Source: Kappaphycus alvarezii (Eukaryota > Rhodophyta > Florideophyceae > Gigartinales > Solieriaceae). From it: 64,000 nucleotides of DNA. The stretch is from contig NADL03000026.1 of NCBI GenBank assembly GCA_002205965.3, positions 650,693 to 714,692 of the forward strand. The letters are read 5' to 3'. Position 1 is the stretch's first letter; each line of letters opens with the position of its first letter. Below the pieces are notes generated by a model, which saw nothing but the letters and a program-made list of their open reading frames with translations, did not search any database and was not told the DNA's origin. This document shows positions 46,126 through 57,832 of the stretch, piece after piece. The position numbers were made by a program, and so were the translations under genes.

Positions 46126-46490
46126 AGCGGCTGTGCAAAAGGCCATGAAATGCGCGACGTTGATGCACGCGCCGTACGTTGGATTATCTGTGAGGGTGCG
46201 GACGCTCACGAGATTCGGATTCGGAGTCATAGCGCAACGGTTTCAACACTCGCTTGGCTCCATGCATCACGAATACAGATGCCGCTACTCACAAGACTCA
46301 ACGCCGCCCATTTCATCGTGCTCCACATTTCAGCGCGGGGGATCTGCGGTTGAATCTGAATGCTTTGTAGGCATAATGTGATTGTCTTTTTGAGACTCAA
46401 GTTGTGAATAGGATACCGCAGACAATGCAGAGTGGGTTGTGAGGAGCTTTTAGAGCCGGTTAACCTTGCCAACTTGACCGTCATTTGAAA

Positions 46491-46538
46491 CTGCTGTACA
46501 GTGCAGTACAGTATACAGTACTGCACTGTACTGTACAC
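46491..46538. repeat. TACAGTAC palindrome cluster
   Basis: CTGCTGTACAGTGCAGTACA and its continuation to 46538 form a near-perfect palindrome about 45 bp long. Confidence 0.8.
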
Positions 46539-46559
46539 ACGGATCTCGATGAATGATAC

Positions 46560-47650
46560 TATTTACTGTACTCTTGACTTATCTCGGGATGGTTTGTGGT
46601 TATCTTATCTAGAAAAGCCGTATATTCATCGCCCTCTCTCTCGTTGCACCTTGCCTGCACAATGATGATGGGATCTGTAATTAATAGTTTTGTACTCAAC
46701 CCCGTAAGCTTTTGAACAACTGTAAGCATTGTTAAGGTACAAAGAGGCAATAATTGATCAAAGCAATTGATTGGTCTTTCCGGAAGCTATAATTTTTTTT
46801 CATTGCATGCAGGCAGATGTGCCGAATGGGCCAATAGATGACCATGTAGAAACTGAAAGCGACAGATGATTGGCGCAAATATCGGAAATTTAAATGAGAA
46901 AGATAGGGAGGCTTTGCTTTGTTGTCACTTTGTTTGATCTGTGCTGCAATGACAGCAGTGCAATCCCAAGTCCGTTCATCTGACGGGAAATTTTTCAAGC
47001 TTGCGCGGCAGGGTATACTTGTCACAAAATAATTGGGGAATTAAGGCTGTGAAGTTGTGCCTCCTGTACGAACACTTGAACTGAAGGACACTGTATAGCG
47101 CCATTTCAGCGCCATCCCTCCATGACGCGTTATATTCAGTGTCATGGTAGCGCAGTATATACAACAGTGCTGCCTTGAACTTACCTCAACCAGATTTTCG
47201 AGCAAGAACTGAAGCAAAGGAATTTGGGCGGAACTGTAAGTCACTATACAATTTCATAAGAACTAGCCTTATTATTGGTTTTTGTAATTACAGTTTGGAA
47301 AGAAAAGTGCGCTAAAATATACTCCCTGCCTTGTACAGTAATAAGGTATTATCAAATCTTGCGGACTGTGGGCCGTGGATTTATTCTGGTCCCCATCCAT
47401 GCGAAAACAAGGCAGAGCACTACCCCGAAGAAAATCAAAAAGTTAATCCCGTACATTACCAGAAAACGTGTTTTCTTATTTAAAATCCCCCCGAAATGGT
47501 CGCTTTACCGGTTAAACAACTTTCCGCCTGGTCTTAAGCAACGGCCCTCCCCAATGTTTGGACCGAAACGTTACTTTACACGGCCATCACTACCTCGCCA
47601 CAGCTGCCTCAAGGCATACCTTCAACCACCAGCGTTTATTCTCTTTGTCC
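46560..47650. other. Stretch without a recognisable gene
   Basis: Minus-strand frames (46559-46750, 46732-47025, 46976-47244) and a plus frame (47275-47658, no ATG start) are open, but I could not assign them. The minus frames look faintly like a transposase, without a catalytic motif. The plus frame is basic and Pro-rich. Confidence 0.4.
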
Positions 47651-47740
47651 AAGTGTAGAGCCCCCTTCCCTCGTCTACCCCTTTCCCCTCCCTCCACCTA
47701 ACCTTCCCACCCATTTCTTGCCCCTACTACATTTCCAACT

Positions 47741-48868
47741 ATGACTAACACCTCTCGTCTCGTTTCCAGACCCTCCAAAGATGTTTTCACCAAACCCCAT
47801 TCAACTTCCGACACACCACAGGATCTGCCCAACCACGACTACGTCGCTTCCAATTCACCATCCTCCCCTCATTCCCCACCCTCATCTCTCCCTCCCTCCC
47901 CTCTTCCTCCGCTTTAGCCTATTGGAATCTCGAATGTAACTTTAATGACCATCGCCATCATCTAGGCGTCGGCACATTCGGCTCCGTTCACGTCGGTCGC
48001 TTTTTTGGGGACCTGGTTGCTGTGAAACGTGTTGAAATCCCAGGCAGTTCCAACCGAAACTCTGATGATCCTTACGTCCGCAAGCAACATAATGAACGTA
48101 TTCGTCAATTTGCCACTGAAATTCTTCGTTACGAACGCGTTTCACACCCGGGCATTGTCCGTTTCATGGGTGTTGCTGTGCCCCCTGATTTATCCGCGGC
48201 TTTACTGGTAACCCAGCTCATGCGTGGTGGAAGTCTGGTCACGCCTTGGATAGTTTGAGAAAGGGCAAAATCCTTTTGCACCACTCTTCTTTTGTAAGCA
48301 TCGCATTGCAGGTATGTGCAGGCTTGAGGGCTCTTCACGCATCGGATTGCACATGGGGCGATGCAAAGCCGCGTAATATATTGTTGTCCGCACCCATCGA
48401 TTCCACCGGTTATTTTCCAGAGAACGCCGAGGCTAAGATTACAGATTTTGGTCTGAGTCTCTCCGCAAGAAACGGTTACTGGCCGAAACTACTTTGGCAC
48501 AAACGGGACTCCCACCGGGCACCTATGCATATAAAAGTCCCGAGGGTATTGCGGGCTCTGAAGGGGCGGAGAGCGGAGAAGGTGGAAAGAAAGTGATATC
48601 TTCGTTTGGGATGGTGTTTGTACGAGATGCTCACGTTACGAACTCCATGGAAAAAGAAAAGCATGACTGAAGTGCACAACGCCTGATTGAAGGAGAGCGG
48701 CCGTGGCCGAAAGAAGGAGACTCAGACTTTATTGCTGCCGTCCCCGAGGTGTTAGTGGACGTAATTGAAAACTGTTGGGATAGAGACCGATGAAAAGGCC
48801 AAACGCGGAGGAGCTATTTAACTCACTAGAAGCGTTTATTGGGTCACTGTACACAGGCAAAAGAACCC
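47741..48868 (+). pseudogene. Protein kinase domain (TKL-like) of a kinase-ARM gene
   Basis: A full kinase domain can be followed through about six frame segments. It has LGVGTFGSVHVGRF at 47962 (Gly loop), LVAVKRV with the ATP-binding Lys at 48025, and HPGIVRFMGVAVPP. The catalytic loop is CTWGDAKPRNILLS near 48352, then KITDFGLSLS at 48437, GTYAYKSPEGIA (the A-P-E region), YEMLTLRTPWKKK and KRPNAEELFNSLEAF near 48795. The catalytic loop has Trp-Gly-Asp where most kinases have His-Arg-Asp; the Asp, Lys and Asn are kept. Only two stops interrupt the segments; the rest are single-base shifts. An ATG at 47741 opens a Ser/Pro-rich N-terminus, but its frame differs from the kinase frame, so the start is uncertain. 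Confidence 0.65.
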
Positions 48869-48869
48869 A

Positions 48870-49911
48870 ATGCAGAGAACTACCCTGGGCATCGCGAACG
48901 CAGTAGATCCCAACTTCGTGGACGCTGTCCCGGTGACAGGCAGCCTTACACGTGTGGCGTCCAAGCAGTCCACCGTATCAACGGCAGTGGCCATTGGTGA
49001 TGCCTCTATTGACCTGCAGAGCTCCGGTTTAAATAGTACCACGGATACGGCCCGCCTTGCAGATGGGAGTGACGACGGCGACCAGCATGTCATGTACGAC
49101 AGCTTTGCCGGGATTACAAGTCACATGACCAATGGCATACCTAGACGAGTCCAGTCACTTCGCCAGAACCTCGTTCTCTCAATCAGGCTCTAGGTGAGAT
49201 AAGATCGACCTCTGAAGCGAGACAGGGGCAGAGATTCAGCCAAAGCCACGTGCCGCTGGAATTGGTGAACCAGAGCTAAATGTTCATCTTATGGGCGGGG
49301 TGCTTCCTTTGGCGTTGACCGCATGCATTTATTGCCGAAAAAAGAAAGCTCCAGGACCCTTGATCGGGAGCCTTTCGAAAGCGTGCCGTGCCGGAGATCA
49401 TGGGCCATGTGATGGACTTTACAGATGTTTCAGATGCCATCTGGATGAAGTTGCAGCGAACGCTACCACCGGTGGCACCGCCCTTCAAGGACATTCCGCA
49501 CAGGCACTTTGAAGAAATATCTGAGGAATTTGCCCGGGAAATGTCTCAAGCCGCTGCACAAATACCAGGTTCCTATGCGTATCACGAGGATGCTCACGCC
49601 ATTCCTGGAGGTTGCGTCCAAGACGATTGCAGGAGATACTGTTGAGGGAATAACCAAGAGTTGGCGTCATCCTCGACTTCAACAGCGTCCCTCCGCCGCA
49701 AGCGTTCAAGGCGTCTTCAATCCATTATTGAGAAGGCCGCTTTGGCATTCATTGAGCTCCATCGCCGACAGGAAGCAGAGAACAAGATACCTCCCAAGCA
49801 AAGGAGGGAAGCTGCCGATAGGAAGGCTTTGGAGGATGCTAAGAATGAAGCGGAGAACCTGGCTCGCCGAGCGATAGAGACAGCAGCTGCGAGAAGGACT
49901 TTTCGACAATC
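48870..49911 (+). pseudogene. Linker region of the kinase-ARM gene
   Basis: Plus-strand text continues from the kinase domain: a Ser/Thr/Asp-rich segment from 48870, then VMDFTDVSDAIWMKLQRTLP near 49400 and HFEEISEEFAREMSQAAAQ near 49505. A charged helix follows (SIIEKAALAFIELHRRQEAE, then Lys/Glu/Ala-rich to about 49900) and is likely a coiled coil. It is spread over three frames without unexpected stops inside each. It links the kinase to the repeat domain in one reading direction. No enzyme motif is present. Confidence 0.5.
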
Positions 49912-51162
49912 TTGGGGATCATGAAGGATCATCGACGATCAAGATCTGTGACAAAGGATGCGGTAATGTACTTAGAGGGCTTCTGCATGAGAGATCCGCA
50001 GTATTTTGATCTTTGCGAGGAGGGAGGCGTTGAGGAGCTGATGTCCGCTGTGATACATGGCTTGAATGACCCAGAATTGTGCGTGAGCTACTGCAGATCT
50101 ATGAGTGCTCTCTCAGAGCACATTTGATGACAAAGTTGGACATCTCCTGAGAGCAACCGGGGTGCCATCAACAGTAATTGAGATTCTTGAGAGACACGGT
50201 GAGGATGTCCATGTGCAGACTGCAGGATGCAAAACACTAGGAGCAATTGCCGGTACTCATGAACTGTCGCGATCTGCTGTTGCAACTTTAGGTGGTCCGC
50301 AAGTTGTATACCGAGCCATGGCAAAGAATAACAGTAGCTTTCACGATGTTGAACTTGCACGGGCATCGATGCGAGCTGTTCGTCAGATTGCCCAGGATAA
50401 TGAGAAAGCTGCGAGTTCCTGGTTCAGTTAGCGCGTTGGATGCAGTCTCAAGGGCAGCAGAGGTATTCACTGATGATGGGATAGAAGGGGAAATATTGGC
50501 GCGCTACGTGCGTTTTCGTTTTACACGAGCGGCCCACGGAACATTATCATGAGTTCTGGGCTTCGGGCTCTAGCTGAGATCATGCTTCGCAACAGAGAGC
50601 CTGAGTTTCTCATCCAGTGCTGCCAATTTGTTCGATCGATCGCGCAGTGGCGAAATGTTGAATGTGAGCGAGCCATGCTACAGTCTTGCATTGCTGAGCG
50701 GATTACATCTTAATGCAGCTATCTAATGAAATGGCTGGGGAGCAAGGTGCACGGGTGTCGTGGTATGCACTGCAAGCTTGTCTGTTCCTCGCGTCTTTTG
50801 GGTCACGGTCGCGGCAAAGGCTTCGGCTTGTGGGTGCGATCGACACAACTGTGGCGATATTGAACAGTAGAAGAGAAAATCCGCGTGTTGTACGGGGTGC
50901 TACTGATGCACTTGCGGAGCTTTTGAAAAGAGAGCCCGAGGCTAAGCAGTATGCAACGAACTGCGGAGCAATGGCCGCACTTCGGACCGCGGCGACCTGC
51001 ATCGAAACAACGGGAAGAGTGCGCAATGCAGTTCAATGGACTATTGATTCATTCTCTCTAGGGATGAGATTGAAGCGGGACCTGCTCAAGGATCTCAAGT
51101 GCATCAAGAACTTTGCAAAGCAGAAAGGAGGAAGAAGATTTGTCAGGCAAGAAGGGCGCTAA
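49912..51162 (+). pseudogene. Armadillo-type repeats of the kinase-ARM gene
   Basis: Four frame segments read as tandem helical repeats: EEGGVEELMSAVIHGLND, VQTAGCKTLGAIAGTHELSR with TLGGPQVVYRAMAKN, SSGLRALAEIMLRNREPEFL, and VGAIDTTVAILNSRRENPRV with GATDALAELLKREPEA. The G-(G/A)-(I/V/L)-x-x-L/V-x-x-x-M/L pattern, repeated about every 42 residues, is that of ARM/HEAT solenoids, which bind partner proteins. The last segment (50713-51162) is intact for 149 codons and ends in a basic tail. Kinases with C-terminal ARM repeats are known in protists and plants; the substrate here is unknown. Confidence 0.6.
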
Positions 51163-51179
51163 ATGGCCATTTAGGCGAC

Positions 51180-51870
51180 GATTCCTTGGGTTGAATGGAA
51201 ACACAAATAATTTGAGTGTTTATGCTCGCTGCCAGTGAGAGAAATTGGGAAATTGATACTGTAGAGGTGAAGTGAATCGCCAGCTTTTTATCCATGGTTC
51301 TGTACATGAATACATCATCTGTTGGATTTTTATTTCGTGTTCAATAAAGCAAGGTTACTTTCATTTATCCGAACTCACTGAGAGAGACAATTCGTAATCA
51401 AGCAATACTCAGAAGTGTAATATCCAATAATGTCAGGCCGCATCGGCGACCTGGAGATTGTCAGTCAACGGGGTGGCGACATGAAATAGGAAAATAATTG
51501 AACGCTAGTGTTTGAACATTTTATCTGCAGAGCAAAAATATGACCCCAATCCGTCATAGAGTTCAAATTGAGTTAAAATTTGGTGAATGCATATTGAGGT
51601 TGAGGTAAATCTCCTGATCGTCGACAACTTTGATGAACTAACATAGCAACATTTATACCTCCAACGAAGTCAGCTGGGAGAACACGTCCAGTCCAAACAA
51701 CGAACAGTTCGACTACTTTCCATTTGACAGAAATGCCTCGTTTCAGAGTCCCAACATTTCCCTCACAAAGTGCCTTTCCGTCGTCAGAGGAACAGGGGAA
51801 AGAAACAGAGGGCGGATCAATTTTCAGTAGCGGTGGGAAAATAATAGTTTCTTAATGGAAAAACAAAGCA
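51180..51870. other. Intergenic region
   Basis: No frame of interest on either strand. AATAAA at 51343, about 180 bp after the last stop of the kinase-ARM gene, could be its polyadenylation signal. Confidence 0.5.
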
Positions 51871-51876
51871 CCGGAT

Positions 51877-54420
51877 TTGAAAATGATGATGAATGATCGT
51901 TTTGCGGACGCAAGTACCGTGCACACGGCGTCAATTCATTCTGACGACGATGCATCCAGTCAGTACTTAGAGGAGAGTTCATGTATTATGGACAAAGTCA
52001 ACCCCGTTCGTGCTTTTGGGCTTTACCGTCGAAACTCTCCCAGAAAACAAACTGCTAGTACACAACAAATCCCCGGCAATGACCAGGATATTGCATCGGT
52101 CGAAATAAGTCAGCGCCTTGTTCTACAGAAGATACGTCGCTCAGTTCGATTGCAGAGGTTGAGAGCAGAGCTCTTTCCGAGCACGACAGTTCACCTATTA
52201 AGAGGCTAGACTCGTTAGACATCAATCTGTTGGAGATCTGCCCGAATTTTGCTTTGAAAATGAACAAGACATTAAAGCCATCACAGTTCGGGAAAGATCG
52301 GCAACAAAAACCGAAAACAAGAGTCATCTTGGATGGGACAGTATCATCTCAAAAAAATACTCGATGGTCACCTTCGTCCGAGTTAGGAATCGAATCAGAA
52401 TATGGGCAAAGGGTCTCTCCGCATGACAAGAAAGAGAAAAGCGATACCTTACTGCCGAAAAAAGTAGCTCAGCAGCCCGAAACGTTTCAGAAAAGTCTGG
52501 AAGCGTGCAAAATGAGTCTATCAACATCGGCAGGAGGCCGGAGGAAACCACTTCATCTTTTTTTCGAATGAACAAATCATGAATGGTTATCTGGAGGGAG
52601 TTTACGCCCGTGTTTTGACTGCTGGGAAGACCCTCCGCAACGCCATTATGAGCGCCTGCGACTAGTTTGCAGCGTACTCCGCCTTTCTCTGGATCTTTCG
52701 AAGAGATTGCAAAATACAGTCTTCGATGGGTTCCATCAAGAACCGGCTCCGTGGGCAACAAGTTGGCGTGTCTAAAAGGATAGCATCAATACCACTGAGA
52801 CCTCGAGTTGTGTGCGCAGCGATGAAACTGCAAGTAGAGTGAGTGGGGAAGGAGGAAGCAACATTAATGACAGCCACCTGAAGGAGCTTTAAAAAGCTTT
52901 CACTGCGACCGTAACGACTATACAAAAGGCAAAGGAATTTCGTCTGCATTGACAGATGGACTAGCAGGCACAGGTGCGCAACGGAAAACTCTACGAAAAC
53001 AGATAGATTGGAAGTAGGCGTTCAAGATTCTGTTTGCCATGCACAGGAACAAACCAGTGCGCAAATTTGGGGAAGGTTTCCCAGCGACAGAATGGGAACT
53101 GGACAGGCCTCTCGTTCATCAAGCTCGGAGTCCCCCACCACATACAGCTGTGTCAGATATTGAAAGTATCAGGAATTTGTCATCCGAATTTGACCGGTCT
53201 GTATTAAGTGTAGAGCACGTCAACTCTGAATTGGTGATTTCTCCTTTGAGGAAACAAAGCCCCACGGAATCGGCAGACTCGGAGGGTTCATCGAGTATTG
53301 CTCCATTCTTCGGTAAAACTTCAGACGGGTTGATCAAAAAGGAGCAATGCAAACGTACCTCCGAGAAAGATATCAGGAAAATTTCGGCCATGAAAGAGAA
53401 GCATTTCGAGGCCGGGAACCATATTGGGGGTAGTAAAACGCTTGAAGAGTTGAAGGCGATCAAGGATTCAGTACTTCGGGTTGTTTTGAAAAAGAAAAAG
53501 ACCGGTCGTGAAATACATTCGAATTTCCACGGCCAGCACCAAAACGCTCATATTGCTTGCAGATACCCTTGTCAAAGAGCATACCTGCTTTGTTGCAGTG
53601 AAGAAAATGGAGGGTTGAAAATCCGGTTTAAAAAGACGTTTGGGGAAGAATGTTGCGGTGTCGTGCATGTTTCATCCGAAGAGTGCGTTTTCATGCATCG
53701 TAGCTGTGCAACGCTCGAGGGAGGACGACTGGAGCGTGTCAACGAAAGAATTGGAGGATTTTGTATCGAGATTTCAGGAGCAATGAAGTCTGATTGCGGC
53801 GCAAATCTCAGTGCTCCTCGCAAGCAGCGTGGATATGATGGATGCAGGGATTTGTCTGGGCAATAACATTTAAGATAGACTATTTCAGTAAAGAAGCTGA
53901 GGCAAGATTGGTCAAGTTTCTCTCTGCATCCTGCAGTGGACAATGAAAGCATGCTGTATGACCTCTCGCACGTTTACCGGATAGCTCTAGTGGTTGACAC
54001 CCTCTGATTTTCCTGCAGAGCTCTCCGATTCAATAGAGGGATTAACAGGGACCTCGGATGATTCGGGCTTGGCAGGGTCTTGTTGCTTTTCTGAGAATGG
54101 ATAGACATGCTATGACACATTGCTCGAGACGACTCTGTAGCTCATGAGCAGTTTGAACACCCAAGGTTTCCATGCACCTAGACCTATTCAGAAATGCAAA
54201 GAGAAGGAAGCGAGAGGGCAATTTTCTCGACACGAGCTCAGTATCAGGAATCAGGAAAGGAAAGCAAAAGACGATGGCGACTGTGAAAGAGTGTGGCTTG
54301 AAGGATGCTGTGTTGGACGTACTGTGTTCAAGGTCATTCGAAGAAAGGAGCACAGATGCTAAGCTGTGTGCAATGCTACGAGATGCTGCGCCCAGTGGAT
54401 CGCGTAGGTGGTCGGGATGA
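51877..54420 (+). pseudogene. Unrecognised long coding region
   Basis: A series of plus frames (51877-52209, 52230-52571, 53039-53866, then shorter pieces to 54420) reads protein-like in one direction. The largest begins at an ATG at 53039 and is open for 275 codons. Its first half is polar and Ser-rich, with KSPTES-like stretches, and then GGSKTLEELKAIKDSVLRVV appears near 53430. From about 53500 another frame reads helical (TKTLILLADTLVKEHTCFVA), followed by NESMLYDLSHVYRIALVVDT near 53945 and KECGLKDAVLDVLCSRSFEE near 54290. The layout of a disordered N-terminus plus helical repeats recalls cohesin release factor WAPL, but the match is too weak to name. Confidence 0.35.
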
Positions 54421-54539
54421 AAACCTTGACGGTCGGTGGTTGAATCGTTGTTTGTTAGTTGAGGGCTGGACATTGTAGGTCGAATGGTACTGACCGAATT
54501 GTCAAGATGATGGTCACAGAGTATGAATGACATATTTTA

Positions 54540-55235
54540 CAACGTCACCTCTGCATGCACCACATCTTTCGGTTCACCGATCAGAAGCGAAAGTCCGCCC
54601 GCCTCAATGATATCTCGCCAGCCTGTTTGGTGACCTCCTCCTTAATCTCGTCCCAAGATTCAACCGTCTTAAATCCACTTCCTCACCCACTGCATACCTT
54701 GCTTCACGGACCAGTCGATCCAGTTGCGATACTATCAACGCTTGATTCTCCGCCCGGGACGGAAACTTACTCGCTGAAAATCGAATCTCCTCTCCGTGTA
54801 CACGAGGGCCCCCCAACTGTTTCAACGCTTCAACTGCTGGTTTGGACAACTTCAACTGACATATCGAGTACTGTGTTCACTTTTTGGTGATGGGAAGAAC
54901 GTAAACATCAGATAGTGCTGCATACACACTGTTTGTACAGATGCGGCTGGCACGAAGCACCGAGATGGTATGCGGGGTAATCGCAGTTAGAATTTCTCCT
55001 TTCCTTGGCGACTGATCCACCAATGAACGCGTTGCAGATTTCACATCCTTTGCACCATCTCTGACGCCAGTTCCGGAGTCATGTCTTTGTCAGTGTCCGG
55101 CGCATCTTGCAGTGGCGTCAAGATCATCGTCTTCAATTTCACCCAGATCGAAATCGCTCAACCCAAACGCATCCTCTTCCTCATCATCATTATCTTCGCT
55201 CTTGGAATTGGGGTTGACTACTGTGGACGAGGAAT
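54540..55235 (-). pseudogene. Probable mitochondrial ribosomal protein mS35
   Basis: The minus strand reads an acidic stretch (EDNDDEEEDAFGLSDFDLGE near 55160), then TPELASEMVQRM, then EILTAITPHTISVLRASRI and, in the frame from about 54860, LKLSKPAVEALKQLGGPR with IRFSASKFPSRAENQALIVS. The last block has the pattern L-x-G-P-R...S-x-x-F-P-S-R-x-x-N-x-x-x-x-x-x-x-L-x-x-L-x-x-x-A, which I associate with the conserved domain of mS35, a protein of the mitochondrial small ribosomal subunit. It continues as FKTVESWDEIKEEVTKQAGE after a frame change. At least one stop (near 55095) and two or three frame changes break it. Other assignments are possible. Confidence 0.4.
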
Positions 55236-55305
55236 CGGATCATCATCTTTTCGTTGAAATTGTCGATGAACATATTTAGGATGAGCACGGACAGGAGACG
55301 GGACC

Positions 55306-55853
55306 ATGCGCAATGGGTCTTGTGTCTTGCGACGGCGGAAAACATTTGTGCTAAACGACTTGGGAGTTGCTAACAATTTGAGAATGCCATGTAGTGGAGT
55401 GTGTCCGTTCGAGTCAAGTGACTCGGCTGTTGGGTGTTGCAGGAAGTTATATCGGCAAATTGGTGCGCTTCGGAGGTGCAGTCCGACTCGATTCGGGGCT
55501 ACCGTCCTTGATAAAAAAAATACGTACCGTAGAGTGAACCCAAAGCCTTCAAAGGATCAATGCTGTATTTTACGCTTCAAAAAAGCCTCTACGGACCAAT
55601 TATTTTTTACTAATTCGCAAAATATGAAAATCTATCAAAGGAATCGGGCTGTTTGCCAGAATGCTACTCCCATGATGATGAACTGGTTGGATGCCTTGCC
55701 TTTGCAACCTGTCTCTGCGAAACTTCACAGGTCCGCTTCTACGAGGTTGCTCCACGGCAAACCACACTCCTCTCAAAGGATGGCAGTCCTTACATCTCCT
55801 TAGCTCGTACCCATCGTCTAAACGTTTTCAGTTACTACCGCTCAACTCGTTGA
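55306..55853 (+). other. Unrecognised open frames
   Basis: An ATG at 55306 opens a 165-codon frame that is Arg/Cys-rich and overlaps a second frame (55653-55853) reading ATCLCETSQVRFYEVAPRQT. Neither contains a motif that I recognise. The interval lies between two minus-strand genes and may be intergenic. Confidence 0.25.
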
Positions 55854-56931
55854 ATGCTTTACGCGCTCCCATGCTTTATCAACCAACCGTTGTGTTACAA
55901 TAGACTCTTTCGCCCATTTCTTCGCGGCCCCGTCATCTTTCTCCAGAATCATCCTCGCAAACTCTCTCATCATCATGGATGGCTGCGATAGCCCATCGAC
56001 TTCCTCCACTACATTCACCTCGCGCACAGGATAGATTTTCACCGGATCGTCATGCTCATCAAATCCACTCACTGACTTGATCGTCACAATCTCTGTTTCC
56101 GTCGAATAGTCAGCTTTAGGCCTCAAGTTGTTAAATACATCTGTAGCACGATCTGGCACTACAAACCCATCCACAGTGATGGTCCCCAAAGTACCAACAA
56201 TGTGCGTAACTTGTTCCCACGCGCACCTCAAATCCGCATGAAACACCAGCGACACCCTCTCCTTTCCCTTACCAAGCACTGCAACCCCTCCATTTTCCAT
56301 CACTTGTGGATATCGATCATCAAGCTTGCCTACCGCACTGATTGACACCACTCCTCCGCTCTATCAACCCCTAGGTATGCAACAGCGGACTTCATTGTAT
56401 ACCACCCAAGGTCGCCAGCTGCGCCCATCGGCTCCAACTCCGCATCGGACCGAATGTTTCCATGTAACTGAAGCGGCACACAAAATGACGAGGCAATTCG
56501 TTTGACAGTGCCAATATCGCCTCGCTCCAACATTTGCCTTACTTTCACAGTACGACTCGCATGAACAAAATGAGTAGCATCCATAAAGAAGACTCCATTT
56601 TCTGACACGCAGCTACAATACTCTCAACGGAAGCAGCATTTGGAAACGGCTTATCGACAATAACATGAAAGCCAGCTTGGGCGCAACGAATCGCCCATGC
56701 AGGAGCGAGTGCTGTAGGGATTGGTATGTAGACGGCATCGATTTTCTGTTGCAACAGTTGGTCGTAAGTAACGGCAGTCGGATGTTGTGTTTGGCGGCAA
56801 ATTCCTGGGCTCTAGTGAGGGAACGTGACGCCACTGCCAACACGCGAATTGTGGACAGCGGTTGGAGTGCTTCAATGACTTTCAGCGATAGAAGCCGTGG
56901 AAAGAATACCAAGCTTAACGACTTGTGTCAT
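55842..56931 (-). pseudogene. Gfo/Idh/MocA-family oxidoreductase
   Basis: An ATG at 56931 starts MTQVVKLGILSTASIAE, the N-terminal NAD(P)-binding strand and loop. Next come IRVLAVASRSLTRAQEFAAK, DAVYIPIPTALAPAWAIRCA, GFHVIVDKPFPNAASVESIV (the E-K-P motif as Asp-Lys-Pro), VFFMDATHFVHASRTVKVRQ, GDIGTVKRIASSF and GAAGDLGWYTMKSAVAYLG (the G-G-x-x-x-D-x-G-x-Y motif). The C-terminal domain then runs intact for 169 codons to the stop at 55842. Length and order fit the dihydrodiol dehydrogenase-like branch, which oxidises or reduces sugar-like and diol substrates with NAD(P). Four single-base deletions (near 56887, 56770, 56600 and 56345) break the frame; there is no in-frame stop otherwise. Confidence 0.8.
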
Positions 56932-56944
56932 GGTGGGTAGTGGG

Positions 56945-57400
56945 GCAGGGGGGATACGGGGTAATGTACTGGTTATGAGTGCCTTGATTTGAGTCGCTCA
57001 GACTGTTAGATGGGGAAACGGTTCGGGAAGCCAAGGAAAAAAATCAGTGTATCTCTGTCGGGGACAACTGCCTGGCCGTTTAACCTCGAGCAAGACGGTT
57101 GGTAGTTCGTGGTCTGTCCATGACTAATTAAAATATTGCGAAATAACGTCAGCAGATATCTGCGTGCACTTCTGCACCGAGACTTACGTATCTAGCCTTG
57201 CAGCTCGATATCACATACGTCCTGTGTTACTTCGGCCATAGTCTGATGCAAGTTTGCTGCGGTCACTTGGGAACAGGGCACGAATGGCAATCACAGAAAG
57301 TAATAGTATATGAGCTACCAAGTTGTAATGGATAGGTACAATGGGAAAGGTCGGTTCCTTGCATCATCATCAGCGTGGCCAATGGCTATAATTCGGGGAG
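56945..57400. other. Intergenic region
   Basis: No gene visible. It lies upstream of the oxidoreductase start at 56931 and should contain its promoter, but no element is recognisable. Confidence 0.5.
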
Positions 57401-57406
57401 AAAAAC

Positions 57407-57733
57407 GTGCAGAGTCTATGTAGAAAACGATCGGAGAATGGTCTCCCACTTGAGAATACAGATCTCGATCTGAATGAATTTCCTCGTAGCTCAGAAGGTT
57501 ATAATAGCGATGAAAAACACCTTGCGGCTCTCACCGACTTTCTTCGCAATGCTAACCAAACCATGAACCTGCCCGCAGGAAACAGACGTCTGAGCTACAA
57601 ACGCAAAAGAGATTGTCCCGCTTTTTACAATGATAGCGTCTCCGCTCGTTACTTTGCACCGTACCCAAGAGTTCAAATTTGCAATGATCACTTTGATGAT
57701 GTTTCTGGAAATAAAATTTCCACAACACCTTGA
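57407..57733 (+). other. Unrecognised open frame
   Basis: A 108-codon frame opens right after a TAA and has no ATG near its start. It is polar (for example DLNEFPRSSEGYNSDEKHLA) and ends 100 bp before the RsmG start. It resembles no family that I know. It could be an exon of an upstream gene or a chance frame. Confidence 0.3.
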
Positions 57734-57832
57734 AACTAGATGCGGTCACACTAGCCACGCCGAGATCAAAGCGTCTTCAACTCTGAATTCATCCCTGCAC
57801 CTTTATCTTCCCTTCCCAAACCTCGCCATCCG

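Noticed and set aside
46559-47244. Minus-strand frames that might be another Harbinger-type transposase
   Set aside because: No D-G-T or G-D-x-G-Y catalytic motif could be found in any frame.
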